Shown: positions 33,583 to 44,204, numbered from the stretch's first letter. The stretch: 64,000 bases of DNA from Rossellomorea aquimaris (GCF_035590735.1 NZ_CP141595.1:987001-1051000), one strand, 5' to 3'. A program made the numbers and translations. The notes: generated from the letters alone by a model not told the origin.

Positions 33583-35160
33583 TTATTGAATGCTAATATC
33601 ATTGATTTCCAAATAACCGGCAGGACTGATAGAAAAATCTTTTACGTTGTTTCGAATCGCCGCCATGTTTTCAATCACCCGAACCGGGATATAGACCGCG
33701 TCTTCCATTTGAAGCTCCTGAGATTTTGCATAAAGCTCCAAACGTTTCTCTTGATCCATTTCAGAACGTGCCTGTTCGATCAATTGATCTACCTCTTCAT
33801 TACTATAGAAAAATGTATTTCCGGCAGGTCCATGGGAATTGCTGTGGAAGAGATTGTATTGATTATAGTCTGCATCACCTGTAGCATTTCTCCAACTGAT
33901 GATGAACATCTCTGAATTTCCACTTGTGGCTTGCTCTACAAAGGTGCCATACTCCTGGATCTGGATTTCTAGGTCGATTCCAATTCCTTTGAGTTGGGAT
34001 TGCATGACTTCAGCCAGGCTGATCCTTTCTTTACTGTCCATTGTAAGCAATGTGGTTTTGAATCCATCAGGATACCCGGCCTCGGCCAGTAACCTCTTGG
34101 CTTCGTTTACATTATACTCATATGCCTCCATATCCTGATGATAGCCAAACACTTTAGACCCTAATAAGGAGTTGGATTTTTTCCCTACATTATTAAATAC
34201 ACCTTTCATGATGGAATCCATTTCAACTGCATGGGATATGGCTTTCCGGACACGGACATCATTGAAAGGTTCCTTTTGTACATTGAATCCTACATACTCG
34301 GTACCAAAGCCTTCACTTCGGTATACTTCAACATTATCGGAAGCCTTCACCGAATCCATCATCGTGACAGAAAGAGGTTCCGCAATATGGGCTTCGCCTG
34401 TTTCAAGCATAGAAATCCTCGTTGTCTCTTCTGGTACGACTTTGAATACGACTTCGCTTATAGTTGGTTGATCTCTCCAGTACTCGTCGTTTCTATTAAA
34501 CACAATCTCTTTTCCTGTTTCCCAGGACTTGAACTCAAATGGACCTGTGCCGACCGGCTCTTGGATAATGTCCTTTCCATATTTATCGATCGTCTTGGGA
34601 CTGATGATTCCGCCTTCATGACTCGCCAGGATGGATAATAAGGGTGAAAAAGGTTCAGATAAAAGAAATTGAACGGTATGATCATCGACTACTTTTACTT
34701 CCTTGACCATTTTGAATACAACTGCTCGAGGCGAAGCCACCTTTGGGTCTGTTAAACGATCAAACGTTTTCTTCACAGCCTCGGCATTAAATGGTGTCCC
34801 ATCATGAAACGAGACATCATCTCTTAGTTTGAATTCCCACGTTGTATCATCCAACTGCTCCCATTCCTCAGCAAGTAATGGCTTGATTTTGGCATTTTTG
34901 TCTCTGCCGACAAGCCCCTCGTAAATTTTACCGTGTGTCACACTTGCTGCATTGATGGTGGACATAAAATGATGATCAAGATTCTCCACATCGGATAGAC
35001 GGGCAATGACCAACTTATTTTCTTTGTTGGAAGCCTGTCCATCAGCCTGGTCACCCGAATTTGCCCCCATATTGGTAGAGCAGCCGCTAATCGCTAACAT
35101 CAGTACCATTATTCCAATCATGACAACCCTGCTCCTGAAACTATTTACCTTCGTCTTCAT
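33583..35160 (-). CDS. Oligopeptide-type ABC substrate-binding lipoprotein, orphan
   Basis: 525 residues. Signal peptide with lipobox AISGC, then a full family-5 binding protein (VENLDHHFM near the start, GTGPFEFKSW, FNVQKEPFNDVRVRKAISHAV, ending IPVRVIENMAAIRNNVKDF). It shares long stretches with the binding protein at 44205, including the whole NATGDxDYNQYNLFHS block, so the two are paralogs. No permease or ATPase is adjacent; it may deliver a related ligand to the importer encoded at 40-44 kb (inference). GAGGATAAATAG precedes ATG 35160. Confidence 0.88.
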   Translation of the reverse strand: MKTKVNSFRSRVVMIGIMVLMLAISGCSTNMGANSGDQADGQASNKENKLVIARLSDVENLDHHFMSTINAASVTHGKIYEGLVGRDKNAKIKPLLAEEWEQLDDTTWEFKLRDDVSFHDGTPFNAEAVKKTFDRLTDPKVASPRAVVFKMVKEVKVVDDHTVQFLLSEPFSPLLSILASHEGGIISPKTIDKYGKDIIQEPVGTGPFEFKSWETGKEIVFNRNDEYWRDQPTISEVVFKVVPEETTRISMLETGEAHIAEPLSVTMMDSVKASDNVEVYRSEGFGTEYVGFNVQKEPFNDVRVRKAISHAVEMDSIMKGVFNNVGKKSNSLLGSKVFGYHQDMEAYEYNVNEAKRLLAEAGYPDGFKTTLLTMDSKERISLAEVMQSQLKGIGIDLEIQIQEYGTFVEQATSGNSEMFIISWRNATGDADYNQYNLFHSNSHGPAGNTFFYSNEEVDQLIEQARSEMDQEKRLELYAKSQELQMEDAVYIPVRVIENMAAIRNNVKDFSISPAGYLEINDISIQ

Positions 35161-35512
35161 CTATTTATCCTCCCCTCCGTATTTATTTAATTATAAGAAT
35201 TTTCAGACATATAAAATTAAGATATCTTTACTGTTTTTTTTGTTTTGTTGACCTTTTTATTAGGCAGGATGAGTTTGTTCTAAGGTTCATAGCAAATCAA
35301 ATGTAGTCCCAAGTATCCGGCCCACTTTTCTTACAGGTGTCGATAGGTGATTAAAATGAATGGGTAAATTGATTAATGATTTTCTGCCCAACAAACCTGA
35401 CGATTAAATTGGTGTGAAATGTTAAATAAATATTTGAAATACTTGTTTTAGAAGGATTTTTATTCAAAGCAACGAATAGGGAATATATCAGGATAAAAAG
35501 GAGCGTGTTATT
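35161..35512. other. Divergent intergenic region, no gene seen
   Basis: 352 AT-rich bases between the divergent binding-protein and RsbR-like genes. Must hold both promoters, but I find no hexamer pair with correct spacing that stands out, and no dyad. Confidence 0.5.
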
Positions 35513-36361
35513 ATGAATGGATTATTCCATAATAAGGAAGAGGTAACGGATTTTCTTACGGCTAACAGAGAGAAATTCCAGCAAATGCTCTTATCTGAAG
35601 CTGTAAATGTTGGGAGCAAAATCAATGATATTCTAGAAAAAGGAAACATCGATCTATTAAAGAATGCAGAAATGTTAGCTCACTATATCGTTGAAAACAG
35701 AGAAGAAGAGCTGGTTGAATTTGCAAAGGTAGAGGGTATTGCATGGGCGCAACATTCTCTCACACTTGCATTCAAACTGGAATGGGTACATGCAATTAGA
35801 AGAACTTTATGGTATTTCCTTTATCAATTTGATGATCAGAATAAGGATAATGAATCTCCACGAAAGAAATTCTTTGATTTGGAAAAACGAATCAATGACA
35901 GTGTTGATCAGTTCCTGAACAATTTCTTTATCAGTTATTCTGATTACAAAGATGAACTGCTATTGTCGCAAAAAAAGCTGGTGGAAAATCTATCGGTACC
36001 TATCATTCCGATAGCCAGCTCGGTTGCGGTACTTCCTTTAATTGGAATGGTAGATACCTATCGTATCAATACATTGAAAGAGAAAGTGTTGATGGGAATC
36101 AGTTCTATGCAAATTCAAACCCTTATTATAGATTTATCGGGTATTGCCGAAATGGAATTGGATGTCATTTTTCAATTTGAGAAGATCTTAAACGGAATTA
36201 ATATGATGGGATGCAAGGCAATCCTTACAGGGCTACGGGTAGAGCTTGTCAGAAAAATAGTTGATACAGGAGTGTCATTCGACAGTCAAGTAGAGACAAA
36301 GGGTACATTACAGCAAACACTCAAAGAACATCTGGTGTTGGAATCAGGAGTGCAATTTTAA
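35513..36361 (+). CDS. RsbR-like STAS-domain protein
   Basis: 282 residues. A helical N-terminal domain (about 10-140, non-haem globin-like as in RsbR paralogs) and a STAS domain (160-275). In RsbRA two threonines are phosphorylated. The first equivalent, Thr182 (IGMVDTYRI), is kept; the second, after IDLSGIA, is replaced by Leu216 (EMELDVI). RsbR proteins form the stressosome that controls sigma-B. A paralog with one site lost could be locked in one signalling state (inference). AAGGAG precedes ATG 35513. Confidence 0.85.
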   Translation: MNGLFHNKEEVTDFLTANREKFQQMLLSEAVNVGSKINDILEKGNIDLLKNAEMLAHYIVENREEELVEFAKVEGIAWAQHSLTLAFKLEWVHAIRRTLWYFLYQFDDQNKDNESPRKKFFDLEKRINDSVDQFLNNFFISYSDYKDELLLSQKKLVENLSVPIIPIASSVAVLPLIGMVDTYRINTLKEKVLMGISSMQIQTLIIDLSGIAEMELDVIFQFEKILNGINMMGCKAILTGLRVELVRKIVDTGVSFDSQVETKGTLQQTLKEHLVLESGVQF

Positions 36362-36384
36362 TTTAATAATTATATTTAAAGGGG

Positions 36385-36422
36385 AAAAAGCTGAAGATCA
36401 ACCATCTGATCTCCAGCTTTTT
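36385..36422. terminator. Terminator between convergent genes
   Basis: AAAAAGCTG/CAGCTTTTT outer arms and AGATC/GATCT inner arms. Confidence 0.85.
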
Positions 36423-36445
36423 CATTGTTCAACCATCATGCAGGG

Positions 36446-37159
36446 TTACTTTCTAACGCGACTATCCGACACTTGATCCAGATCCAACGGCAAAAAAGCA
36501 TAATCTCCGTCTTTCAAAATCTCACGTTTTAAAACGGGAACAGGATGTTTGAAAATCGGTCCATCCACTACTGTGGTATGGAACTCTCCACCTTCTCCGC
36601 AAGGATCGATCCCTCGGGCTTCAAGTTCCTTTATGTATTCATGAGTCAACGTTCGCCCTAAATCTTCAGGGCGCATGCCCAGGGATAAATTAACCGTTAC
36701 AACGATGGATACAAATCCCAGGTTGATGAACTCTTCGACAGCTTTGCGGTGGTTCATTCCCCATAATGGCATCCCAAGCTTTAGCCTTGCATTCTTCGCC
36801 ACTTTTTCATGCCAGCAGCCGTGTTCAGGCATATCCAGGTCCCCCGTTACTAGCACTTCTGCCCCTTGTTCCTTTGCTTTTTCTAAAAGGGTCATGAAGA
36901 CATTTTCATAATCTGTCCAACTGGCAGCTGCTGTGAATACGGGCAAGCCGATCGATTCCGCTTGTGCACGGATAAGCTCTGGAGGCATTCCGTGGGATCT
37001 GGACCGCTTTCCTTCTTCCTCCAGCATCACAATCAGGCCGATCGCATCTCCATCCATCGATGCTTTGTATAGAGCTAAAACACTGTCTTTTCCTCCGCTA
37101 AACGAAGTGATGAATGAATGCCCTCGAGCACCATGTTTCCATTTCGTTGATTCTGTCAT
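36446..37159 (-). CDS. Dph6-related ATP pyrophosphatase
   Basis: 237 residues. The PP-loop SGGKDS (21-26) binds ATP pyrophosphate; the later DLDMPEHGCWHEKVAKNA and GEGGEFHTTVVDGPIF blocks match Dph6 (diphthine-ammonia ligase) relatives. Bacteria lack diphthamide, so these members are thought to amidate some other substrate. ATG 37159 lies ten bases after GGAGG. Single-gene unit. Confidence 0.85.
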   Translation of the reverse strand: MTESTKWKHGARGHSFITSFSGGKDSVLALYKASMDGDAIGLIVMLEEEGKRSRSHGMPPELIRAQAESIGLPVFTAAASWTDYENVFMTLLEKAKEQGAEVLVTGDLDMPEHGCWHEKVAKNARLKLGMPLWGMNHRKAVEEFINLGFVSIVVTVNLSLGMRPEDLGRTLTHEYIKELEARGIDPCGEGGEFHTTVVDGPIFKHPVPVLKREILKDGDYAFLPLDLDQVSDSRVRK

Positions 37160-37344
37160 TCTTATCATTCCTCCTTAATGGTTTTTCGTGAAACTCTAAC
37201 TGGTTTCATGTTTCTTTCATTCTATTACAATGGGGCATATAGATAACATTATACCAGCATGTGATAGGTAGATGACTTAGTCCATAAAGACAAAGGAGTC
37301 GACTATATAAAGACTCTTTTACTAGGGTCATTACTCATGTGGCT

Positions 37345-38646
37345 TCATTTGCTATAAATCCGAATCTCATTGACTACTAACAATATCACCACCAACCCAC
37401 TCGACACGAAAAAGCTGATCCAAGTCGATTGAATTGAATTATAGCTTAGGAGAGATAGCAACCCGGTCCCTAAACCTATCAACGAGCAATAAGGGACGAG
37501 CATCGGGATCATTCTTTTATAAAAGATGACCACCAGCATGGTCGGGATTATGGCCGCATACACCTGGGCAAAAAAGAAGATGAGCTCCATCAGGTTCGGT
37601 GACAAGATCGAGCTGATGAGAAAGAGTGAAAGGGAAAGCAACACGGAAACCAAATAGGTCTTTTTCAATTGCTGGTCTTCACTCCAATCGTATTTATGGT
37701 TCAGCATATTCCGGATGACCATGATCGAGGTGGCATGGAGCTCTGCCCCCACGGTCGATGCAATGGCACTGAAGCAGCAGCCGATAAATAATAGAAGCAG
37801 GAACAATGAATCGATTTTCTCCACCAGCTGACTCAATATGGAGTAAATGTTTTCAAAGCCCTGCCCATAAACCGCAATCAGTACAATCGCGGTGAAGGCA
37901 AGGGGAATGGTCGCCCATATGATCCCTGCCATCATAAAGGATGTTCGGACCTTGGATTTTTCAATGATATAGATTCGCTGCCAGCTCGCCCGGTCGATCA
38001 ATACTTGTCCGAATCCGATCAGAAGTGCGGTAAGGATGAACAAGGTGATTTCATTATGTTTTAGAAATAATAAGTAGGGATGATAAAGAAGCAATCCATC
38101 GTATACGGGGAAAATCCCTTTTTGGATAAAAAAATAAACGGGAATCAGGATGATGGCCGCGAAAATAAACGAGATATGAATCCCTTCGAAGCGATGGATT
38201 TGCTTCATTCCTCCTATGGACAAAAGGAAGCAGTATAGAAAGAATACGAGTAACCCTACATAAATCGGTGTTTTTAGTAGAAAGTGGAATAACACACCTG
38301 CCCCAAGTGCTTGTATGAGCAGGGAGTCAAGGCTTGTCAGGAGCAATACCCACATGACGAACCAGTATGACCGGCCACGGAGCCTTTCTTTCAATACATC
38401 CCCGAGAGTGGTGGAGTTTGGGAATCGTTCCCTGATATAGGGGGTGATCCACCCGAATAGAAAGAGGGCTATGGCTCCCATCATGGCATAGCCGATTCCG
38501 CCAAGCAGTCCATATTTCACGAGTGTTTCAGGAGAAGACAAAATCGTATTGCCTGTCACCCATCTTGCCAGGAGCGAGACGACTCCATACGCAACTCCAA
38601 ACGTGATGGTTCCTTGTATATATTCACGATACGACCGTGGCTTCAT
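37345..38646 (-). CDS. Sodium:solute symporter-like transporter
   Basis: 433 residues with about 12 membrane segments. Segment order and motifs such as the loop GQVLIDRASWQRIYIIE (resembling the DxxxWQR of SSS transporters) and CCFSAIASTVGAELHATSIMV point to the sodium:solute symporter/LeuT-fold group. It is the last gene of a unit behind a two-component system, four bases after the regulator, so its substrate is probably the signal or target. Substrate unknown. Confidence 0.75.
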   Translation of the reverse strand: MKPRSYREYIQGTITFGVAYGVVSLLARWVTGNTILSSPETLVKYGLLGGIGYAMMGAIALFLFGWITPYIRERFPNSTTLGDVLKERLRGRSYWFVMWVLLLTSLDSLLIQALGAGVLFHFLLKTPIYVGLLVFFLYCFLLSIGGMKQIHRFEGIHISFIFAAIILIPVYFFIQKGIFPVYDGLLLYHPYLLFLKHNEITLFILTALLIGFGQVLIDRASWQRIYIIEKSKVRTSFMMAGIIWATIPLAFTAIVLIAVYGQGFENIYSILSQLVEKIDSLFLLLLFIGCCFSAIASTVGAELHATSIMVIRNMLNHKYDWSEDQQLKKTYLVSVLLSLSLFLISSILSPNLMELIFFFAQVYAAIIPTMLVVIFYKRMIPMLVPYCSLIGLGTGLLSLLSYNSIQSTWISFFVSSGLVVILLVVNEIRIYSK

Positions 38647-38650
38647 GCAT

Positions 38651-39340
38651 TTATACCTTCTCTCTTATCCGGTATTCCCTTGGAGTGTATCCTGTTTGCT
38701 TCTTAAATAATGAGCTGAAATAGTGCTGACTGCTGAATCCACACGCTTCAGATATAGAAGAAATGGACTTTTCGGTGTCCTGCCGAAGTAATCGCTGTGC
38801 GGCCTGGACTCTGAATCCATTCAGGTATTCAGAGAAGCTGATCCCCATATCTTCGTGAAACTTCCTGCTCAGGTACGTACCATTGATATGGATCTGGCTC
38901 GCCAATGATGAAAGGGAGAGCTTCTCGCTGTATTGTTCATGAATGATCGTTAACGCTTCCTGCACGATATGGGATTGGATCGATGCATATTTATATTGGG
39001 CGAGAACTTGAAATAATTCTTCTTCAATAATCGGTTTCGTCAAATAATCCTTTGCCCCGAGTCGCAGGGAGGCCTGGGCATAATCGAATGATTGGTAGGC
39101 CGTGACCATAATGATGTCGATATGGTCATATTTCTTCATTTCAATCCCGAGTTCAATCCCGGATTTACCAGGCAGTTGAATGTCGAGGAGCGTAAGGCGA
39201 ATCGGATGTTCCGTCAGAATCTTTAACGCCTGTGACGCATCCGCGGCTGTATGAATCGTCCAGTAAGGATATTTTTCGTGAATCAAATAGTTGAGCTGCT
39301 CCAGTTCCAGGGGCTCATCGTCAACGAGCAAAATATGCAT
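38651..39340 (-). CDS. YesN-like AraC-type response regulator
   Basis: 229 residues. Receiver domain with Asp53 (TLLDIQLPG) and Lys-containing TKPI, then a two-HTH AraC domain (about 125-229; LASQIHINGTYLSRKFHEDMG and ISEACGFSSQHYFSSLFKKQTGYTPREYR). It follows its sensor kinase and precedes the symporter gene, which it likely controls. GGAGG lies before ATG 39340. Confidence 0.9.
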   Translation of the reverse strand: MHILLVDDEPLELEQLNYLIHEKYPYWTIHTAADASQALKILTEHPIRLTLLDIQLPGKSGIELGIEMKKYDHIDIIMVTAYQSFDYAQASLRLGAKDYLTKPIIEEELFQVLAQYKYASIQSHIVQEALTIIHEQYSEKLSLSSLASQIHINGTYLSRKFHEDMGISFSEYLNGFRVQAAQRLLRQDTEKSISSISEACGFSSQHYFSSLFKKQTGYTPREYRIREKV

Positions 39341-39356
39341 GGCGCTTCCTCCTTCA

Positions 39357-40121
39357 TCAAGTAATGGTGTCTTCTTTGGTCATATGAGGCCAGAAGATCT
39401 GGACACTCGTTCCTTTGGCTTCTTCATTCAGCTGAATGAGGATTTCTTCCTTAGGAAAGAGCATCTGCAATCGCTTCTGAATATTGTGTAATCCAATTCC
39501 ACGGTCTTCCTTTTGAACATCTAGCGCTTCCAAAGCAGTTGATGAGCTGTTCCATACTTCTAAGTACACTTTGTTCCTTTGCTCATTCAGGATGATAATC
39601 AGCTTGCCTTGTCCGGGATTCTTTTCAAGTCCATGCTTAAAGGCGTTTTCAACAACGGTCTGCAGGAGGTAAGGGGGGACTAGGGAAGACTTGCAGCTCT
39701 CTTCCACGCTCCACACAACATCGAGTCGATCTCTGAATCTCAACCTTTGAATGTCGAGATAATATCGGGTGTATTGGATTTCCTCCTCCATGGTGATCAA
39801 TGGGTCAGTCTGTTTGTATTTGAACTTAAAGTATTTAGAAAGCACCTCGATGGCAGAAATCAGTTCTTCCTTGCGATTCAAACGTGCTAGGCTCAGGATG
39901 ACATTAAGTGTATTGAAAAAAAAGTGGGGCTGGATCTGTTGGTTCAGTTGGTTGTATTTAGCTTCCTGCAGTTCCTGTTCAAGAAGAAGTTCGTTCTTTT
40001 CTTTCTCCAGTTGATCCAGACGTTTTTCAAATAGAAAGAGAAATAATAAGCTAAAAGCCCCAATGATTGGGGCTAATACGGACAGCATGATATAAAATGA
40101 AAAGGATTCTTGTGTAATCAT
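39357..40121 (-). CDS. Short YesM/LytS-type histidine kinase
   Basis: 254 residues. One membrane helix (8-32), a coiled coil (33-62), then the His_kinase domain with QPHFFFNTLN (His66) and HATPase with VVENAFKHGL and DRGIGLHNIQKRL. Typical YesM kinases carry two membrane helices and a large extracytoplasmic sensor; both are absent here. It probably senses through the membrane or through the co-encoded symporter (inference). Upstream of the regulator by 16 bases. Confidence 0.88.
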   Translation of the reverse strand: MITQESFSFYIMLSVLAPIIGAFSLLFLFLFEKRLDQLEKEKNELLLEQELQEAKYNQLNQQIQPHFFFNTLNVILSLARLNRKEELISAIEVLSKYFKFKYKQTDPLITMEEEIQYTRYYLDIQRLRFRDRLDVVWSVEESCKSSLVPPYLLQTVVENAFKHGLEKNPGQGKLIIILNEQRNKVYLEVWNSSSTALEALDVQKEDRGIGLHNIQKRLQMLFPKEEILIQLNEEAKGTSVQIFWPHMTKEDTIT

Positions 40122-40190
40122 GTGAAGAACTCCTAAAGTGATGAGTCATACTTTCTATTTTATAAGAAAACTAAGATTCTGAAAATATAT

Positions 40191-41171
40191 TTAGACATAA
40201 TGGCACCTTGTAAAATGTTCCCCATGGCCGGTCATTGGAGGCAGTTCTGCTTTACACAATTCCGTTGCCAGAGGGCATCGGGTGTGAAACTTACAACCGG
40301 ATGGCGGATTCAATGGGGAAGGTACATCCCCTTTTAAAAGGATTCTTTCTCGTTTCTGAGAAAAATCAGGTACAGGTATGGCCGAAAGCAAGGCTTTGGT
40401 ATAAGGGTGGGTAGGGTTGTCGAACAGCTCATGCTTTGTACCGATTTCGACAACCTTCCCCAGATACATCACAATCACGCGATCTGATATATGGCGTACA
40501 ACACTTAAATCATGGGAAATGAAGAGGTACGTCAATTTCAATTCCTTCTGAAGTTTCTTTAACAGGTTCAAGATTTGTGCCTGAATGGATACATCCAGTG
40601 CCGATACAGCTTCATCACAAATGATCACTTTGGGATTGACCGCCAACGCCCGTGCGATCCCGATCCTTTGTCGCTGACCACCGCTGAATTCGTGTGGGAG
40701 ACGGTCAAGTGACGTAATCGGAAGGCCAACATAGTCCAATAATTCCTTCATACGATCTTCGTGTTTGGAAGGAGGCAGTACTTTTTGTATGGTCATGGCT
40801 TCTTTCAGGATCTTTCGGACGGTTTGTCTCGGATTCAAGGAGGCGAACGGATCCTGGAAAATGACCTGGATATCGCCCCTCATATTTCTTAATTCCTTTT
40901 TGGATAGACTGTTCAATTCCATTCCGTTGTATTGAATGCTGCCTTCCGTCGGCTTATCCAGCTGTAAGATGGCACGGCCGGTTGTCGATTTGCCGCATCC
41001 GGACTCACCTACGATACTTAGGGTTTCCCCTTCATACAACGTGAAGGTGATATCATCCACGGCTTTCACCACTTGTTTCGGCTGGAACAATGACTCCCTT
41101 TTGATAGGGAAGTACTGCTTCAGGCCCTTCACTTCTAAAATAGGTTTTCTCTCTGTCATGACAGCGGTCAT
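40191..41171 (-). CDS. Oligopeptide/dipeptide ABC importer ATPase (OppF/DppF-like)
   Basis: 326 residues. Walker [10 protein letters not shown] (55-63), signature [15 protein letters not shown], Walker [15 protein letters not shown] and the oligopeptide-type C-terminal extension with a Cys-rich motif ([15 protein letters not shown]) that binds an Fe-S cluster in some members. Last gene of the C-B-D-F operon; its ATG overlaps the previous stop by four bases. Confidence 0.92.
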   Translation of the reverse strand: MTAVMTERKPILEVKGLKQYFPIKRESLFQPKQVVKAVDDITFTLYEGETLSIVGESGCGKSTTGRAILQLDKPTEGSIQYNGMELNSLSKKELRNMRGDIQVIFQDPFASLNPRQTVRKILKEAMTIQKVLPPSKHEDRMKELLDYVGLPITSLDRLPHEFSGGQRQRIGIARALAVNPKVIICDEAVSALDVSIQAQILNLLKKLQKELKLTYLFISHDLSVVRHISDRVIVMYLGKVVEIGTKHELFDNPTHPYTKALLSAIPVPDFSQKRERILLKGDVPSPLNPPSGCKFHTRCPLATELCKAELPPMTGHGEHFTRCHYV

Positions 41172-42163
41172 GTCATCTGCACCTCTTTCTCGGTGTTATA
41201 TAAAAAACATCTGATTTGACTGCCATCCTTCGAAGAAGTGAGCTGTGGCTCTTCCTCGTGACATCGTGCAGTCGCCAATGCACAACGGGGAGAAAAACGA
41301 CATCCTTTTGGCATGTCATAGGGCGAAGGGACACTGCCAGGCATCGTTTCCAGCTCTGCCTGGTCTTCATGCAATTTCGGTAATGAAGAAAGCAGCCCAT
41401 TTGTGTATGGATGCTTAGGGTTTGAAAATAATTGTTCCGTCGAACTATATTCCACTACTTGTCCTGCATACATGACGGCTACCTTGTCACATAGCTCCGC
41501 TACCACTCCTAAATCATGTGTGATGAAGATGATTCCCATATTCAACTTTCTTTGAAGATCCTTCATCAGCTCAAGGATTTGCGCCTGGATCGTCACATCC
41601 AATGCAGTGGTCGGTTCATCCGCAATAAGGACCTCAGGGTTGCAGGCAAGGGCCATGGCGATCATGACACGTTGCCTCATTCCGCCACTCAGTTGGAAAG
41701 GCTCTTGCTTCGCCCTTTGTTCAGGAGAAGGAATGCCTACTAATTCGAGCATTTCTACCGCTTTCTTCCAAGCTTCCTTTTTCCCGAGTTTTTGGTGGAT
41801 GCGAACAGCTTCTGCAATTTGCTCCCCTACCGGTATGACAGGATTCAATGACGTCATAGGCTCTTGGAATATCATAGATATTTGGTTTCCGCGCACTTTT
41901 CTAAGCTCGGATTCGGACATTTTAAGGATGTCCTTCCCTTTCAATTCAATGGTACCGTCCACTATCTTTCCGGGAGGGGCGGGGACAAGACGAAGAATCG
42001 AAAGGGAGGTCATGCTTTTCCCACATCCCGATTCTCCGACGATCCCAAGGGTCTCTCCTTCGTGAAGGACAAAATCGATCCCATCAACGGCTTTCGTCAC
42101 TCCTTTTTTCGAAGTGAAATGGGTTTTTAAGTTTTTTACTTCCAAGACCACATTTTTTCTCAT
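41168..42163 (-). CDS. Oligopeptide/dipeptide ABC importer ATPase (OppD/DppD-like)
   Basis: 331 residues. Walker A GESGCGKS (43-50), signature [15 protein letters not shown], Walker [15 protein letters not shown] and the C-terminal Cys motif [18 protein letters not shown] 42163 is chosen because TAGGAGTGG lies five bases upstream; GTG 42172 is inside that site. Pairs with the OppF-like subunit. Confidence 0.92.
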   Translation of the reverse strand: MRKNVVLEVKNLKTHFTSKKGVTKAVDGIDFVLHEGETLGIVGESGCGKSMTSLSILRLVPAPPGKIVDGTIELKGKDILKMSESELRKVRGNQISMIFQEPMTSLNPVIPVGEQIAEAVRIHQKLGKKEAWKKAVEMLELVGIPSPEQRAKQEPFQLSGGMRQRVMIAMALACNPEVLIADEPTTALDVTIQAQILELMKDLQRKLNMGIIFITHDLGVVAELCDKVAVMYAGQVVEYSSTEQLFSNPKHPYTNGLLSSLPKLHEDQAELETMPGSVPSPYDMPKGCRFSPRCALATARCHEEEPQLTSSKDGSQIRCFLYNTEKEVQMT

Positions 42164-42174
42164 TACAACCACTC

Positions 42175-43095
42175 CTAGTTAAGTTCAATTCGTTTGTTAA
42201 AGAATCGGTATAAAACATCTACGAATAGATTGACGATCACGAAGACAAGGGATGCGACCAGTACCCCGCCTTGAACCATCGGGAGGTCCCGGGTACGGAT
42301 CGAGTCGACGATCATACGGCCGAGTCCATTGATGGCAAAGACGGATTCGATTAATACCGTCCCTCCGAGCAGTGCCCCAAACTGAAGGCCGACCACTGTG
42401 ATGACGGGAATCAAAGCATTGCGAAGGGCATGCTTATAGATAATGGCAAAGCTTTTCAAACCTTTTGCCTGAGCAGTCCGGATATAATCCTGCCTGACGA
42501 CCTCAAGCATGCTGGAACGGGTCATTCGTGCTACGATGGCAGCTCCTCCGACCCCGAGCGTAAAGGCGGGTAAAATGATGTGAAGCATGCTGTCCCACCC
42601 TGCTACAGGTAAAAGCTGAAGTTTTACAGAGAATAAATAAATGGATAGCAGACCTAGAAAGAAGCTTGGAAGGGAAATCCCTAATAAAGCGACGATCATC
42701 ACGGAAATATCGGTAGCTGAGTATGGTCTGACTGCGGAAATGATCCCTGCTGTCATTCCAAGGACAATCGTAATGAGAATACTGTAAAAGGCAAGTTCAA
42801 TCGTGATCGGTAAGCGGGTCATGATTTCCTGGATGACAGGCTGTTGACTCTTCAAAGATTGTCCAAGGTCACCCTGAAAGACATTCATGATGTATTCTCC
42901 ATATTGAACATACAAGGGGCGGTTCAAGCCGAGCTCTGTCCGTAATTGGTTGATCGCTTCTTTCGAGGCCCCTTCCCCTGCAAGAATGATAGCCGGGTCT
43001 CCGGGAACCATCTGCATGATGAGAAAGACAACCAGGGTCACACCGAATATGACTGGGATGATTTCTATTAATCTTCTGAAAATGTACAATATCAT
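42175..43095 (-). CDS. ABC importer permease (OppB/DppB-like)
   Basis: 306 residues, six membrane segments, N-terminal [24 protein letters not shown] typical of DppB, and the EAA-type loop [14 protein letters not shown] with the following [16 protein letters not shown]. Forms the channel with the DppC-like subunit. AAGGAGG precedes ATG 43095. Confidence 0.92.
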   Translation of the reverse strand: MILYIFRRLIEIIPVIFGVTLVVFLIMQMVPGDPAIILAGEGASKEAINQLRTELGLNRPLYVQYGEYIMNVFQGDLGQSLKSQQPVIQEIMTRLPITIELAFYSILITIVLGMTAGIISAVRPYSATDISVMIVALLGISLPSFFLGLLSIYLFSVKLQLLPVAGWDSMLHIILPAFTLGVGGAAIVARMTRSSMLEVVRQDYIRTAQAKGLKSFAIIYKHALRNALIPVITVVGLQFGALLGGTVLIESVFAINGLGRMIVDSIRTRDLPMVQGGVLVASLVFVIVNLFVDVLYRFFNKRIELN

Positions 43096-43111
43096 TTCAT
43101 ATTCCTCCTTA

Positions 43112-44017
43112 TTATGATTTCAGTCTCGGATCAAGCGCGTCCCGAAGGCCGTCCCCGAACAAATTAAAGCCGAGTACGAGAATGGAAATCGCCAACCCCG
43201 GGAAGAGGGCGATGTAGGGAGCCGTGAATAAAAAGTCCCTTCCACTTGACAGCATCGTACCCCATTCAGGTGAAGGAGGCTGTGCGCCTAAACCAAGGAA
43301 AGATAATCCCGCTGCTGAAAGGATGGCGGTGGCAAGTCGCAAGGACCCTTGAATGATGATGGGAGATAAAATGTTGGGCAGGATATGCCTGAAGATGATG
43401 ATGAAATCATTGGCTCCAAGCGACCGAATGGCATCTATATATTCAAGCTTCTTCGTTTCGAGAGTGGATCCCCGGACAACCCTTGCGAATAAAGGGATGG
43501 AAAACACCCCGACGGCAATCATTACATTCACAAGGCTCGGTCCTAACGCTGAGATGATGGCAAGAGCCAATAGGATTCCAGGGAAAGCAAGCATGACATC
43601 CAGGATCCTGCTAATGAAGGTATCGATCCATCCTCCGTAAAACCCTGAAATCAACCCCATGATGATACCAAAGAAAGCCCCGAAGCCGACTGCGGCAAAG
43701 CCGACCCCCATTGATAGACGGGAACCGTATAGAATCCTTGCAAGGATATCCCGTCCTTTATCATCGGTCCCCATCCAATGCTCTGTGCTTGGGGGCTGCA
43801 GTTTATTGTCCAGTTGAATTTCATAAGGATCATATACAGCCAGTAAAGGGGCAAACAGGGAAATGAGAATATAGAAGAGAATGATTCCTCCACCGACTAC
43901 TGCTGCCTTGTTCCTTGAAAAGGTTTCCCAAAAGGGTTTGATTCTTGTTTCAAAAAGGCCGGGCTTTGACTCAAGTATGGGTGATTGAATTTCTTGAACT
44001 TTAAGTTCTGTCGACAT
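43112..44017 (-). CDS. ABC importer permease (OppC/DppC-like)
   Basis: 301 residues. A cytosolic N-terminal tail, six membrane segments, the DppC motif GTDDKGRDILARILYGSRLSM and EAA-type loop LEYIDAIRSLGANDFIIIFRHILPN. First gene of the minus-strand C-B-D-F operon, divergent from its binding-protein gene. AATGAGGAGG precedes ATG 44017. Confidence 0.92.
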   Translation of the reverse strand: MSTELKVQEIQSPILESKPGLFETRIKPFWETFSRNKAAVVGGGIILFYILISLFAPLLAVYDPYEIQLDNKLQPPSTEHWMGTDDKGRDILARILYGSRLSMGVGFAAVGFGAFFGIIMGLISGFYGGWIDTFISRILDVMLAFPGILLALAIISALGPSLVNVMIAVGVFSIPLFARVVRGSTLETKKLEYIDAIRSLGANDFIIIFRHILPNILSPIIIQGSLRLATAILSAAGLSFLGLGAQPPSPEWGTMLSSGRDFLFTAPYIALFPGLAISILVLGFNLFGDGLRDALDPRLKS

Positions 44018-44204
44018 GTCGTTTCCTCCTCATTGAAATGGTTTGTGTAATTCAAAGATAGTGGAAGAAGGGTGGAAAGAAAAGATGATAAGTTTGAATT
44101 GTCATAATAATTAAAAAGTTGGTAAAGATATTGAAAATCATTAGCTGATTTCTTTTTTATAATGCAGATAGGCTTTACCAATACGGAAAAGGAGAGTGGA
44201 TGAA

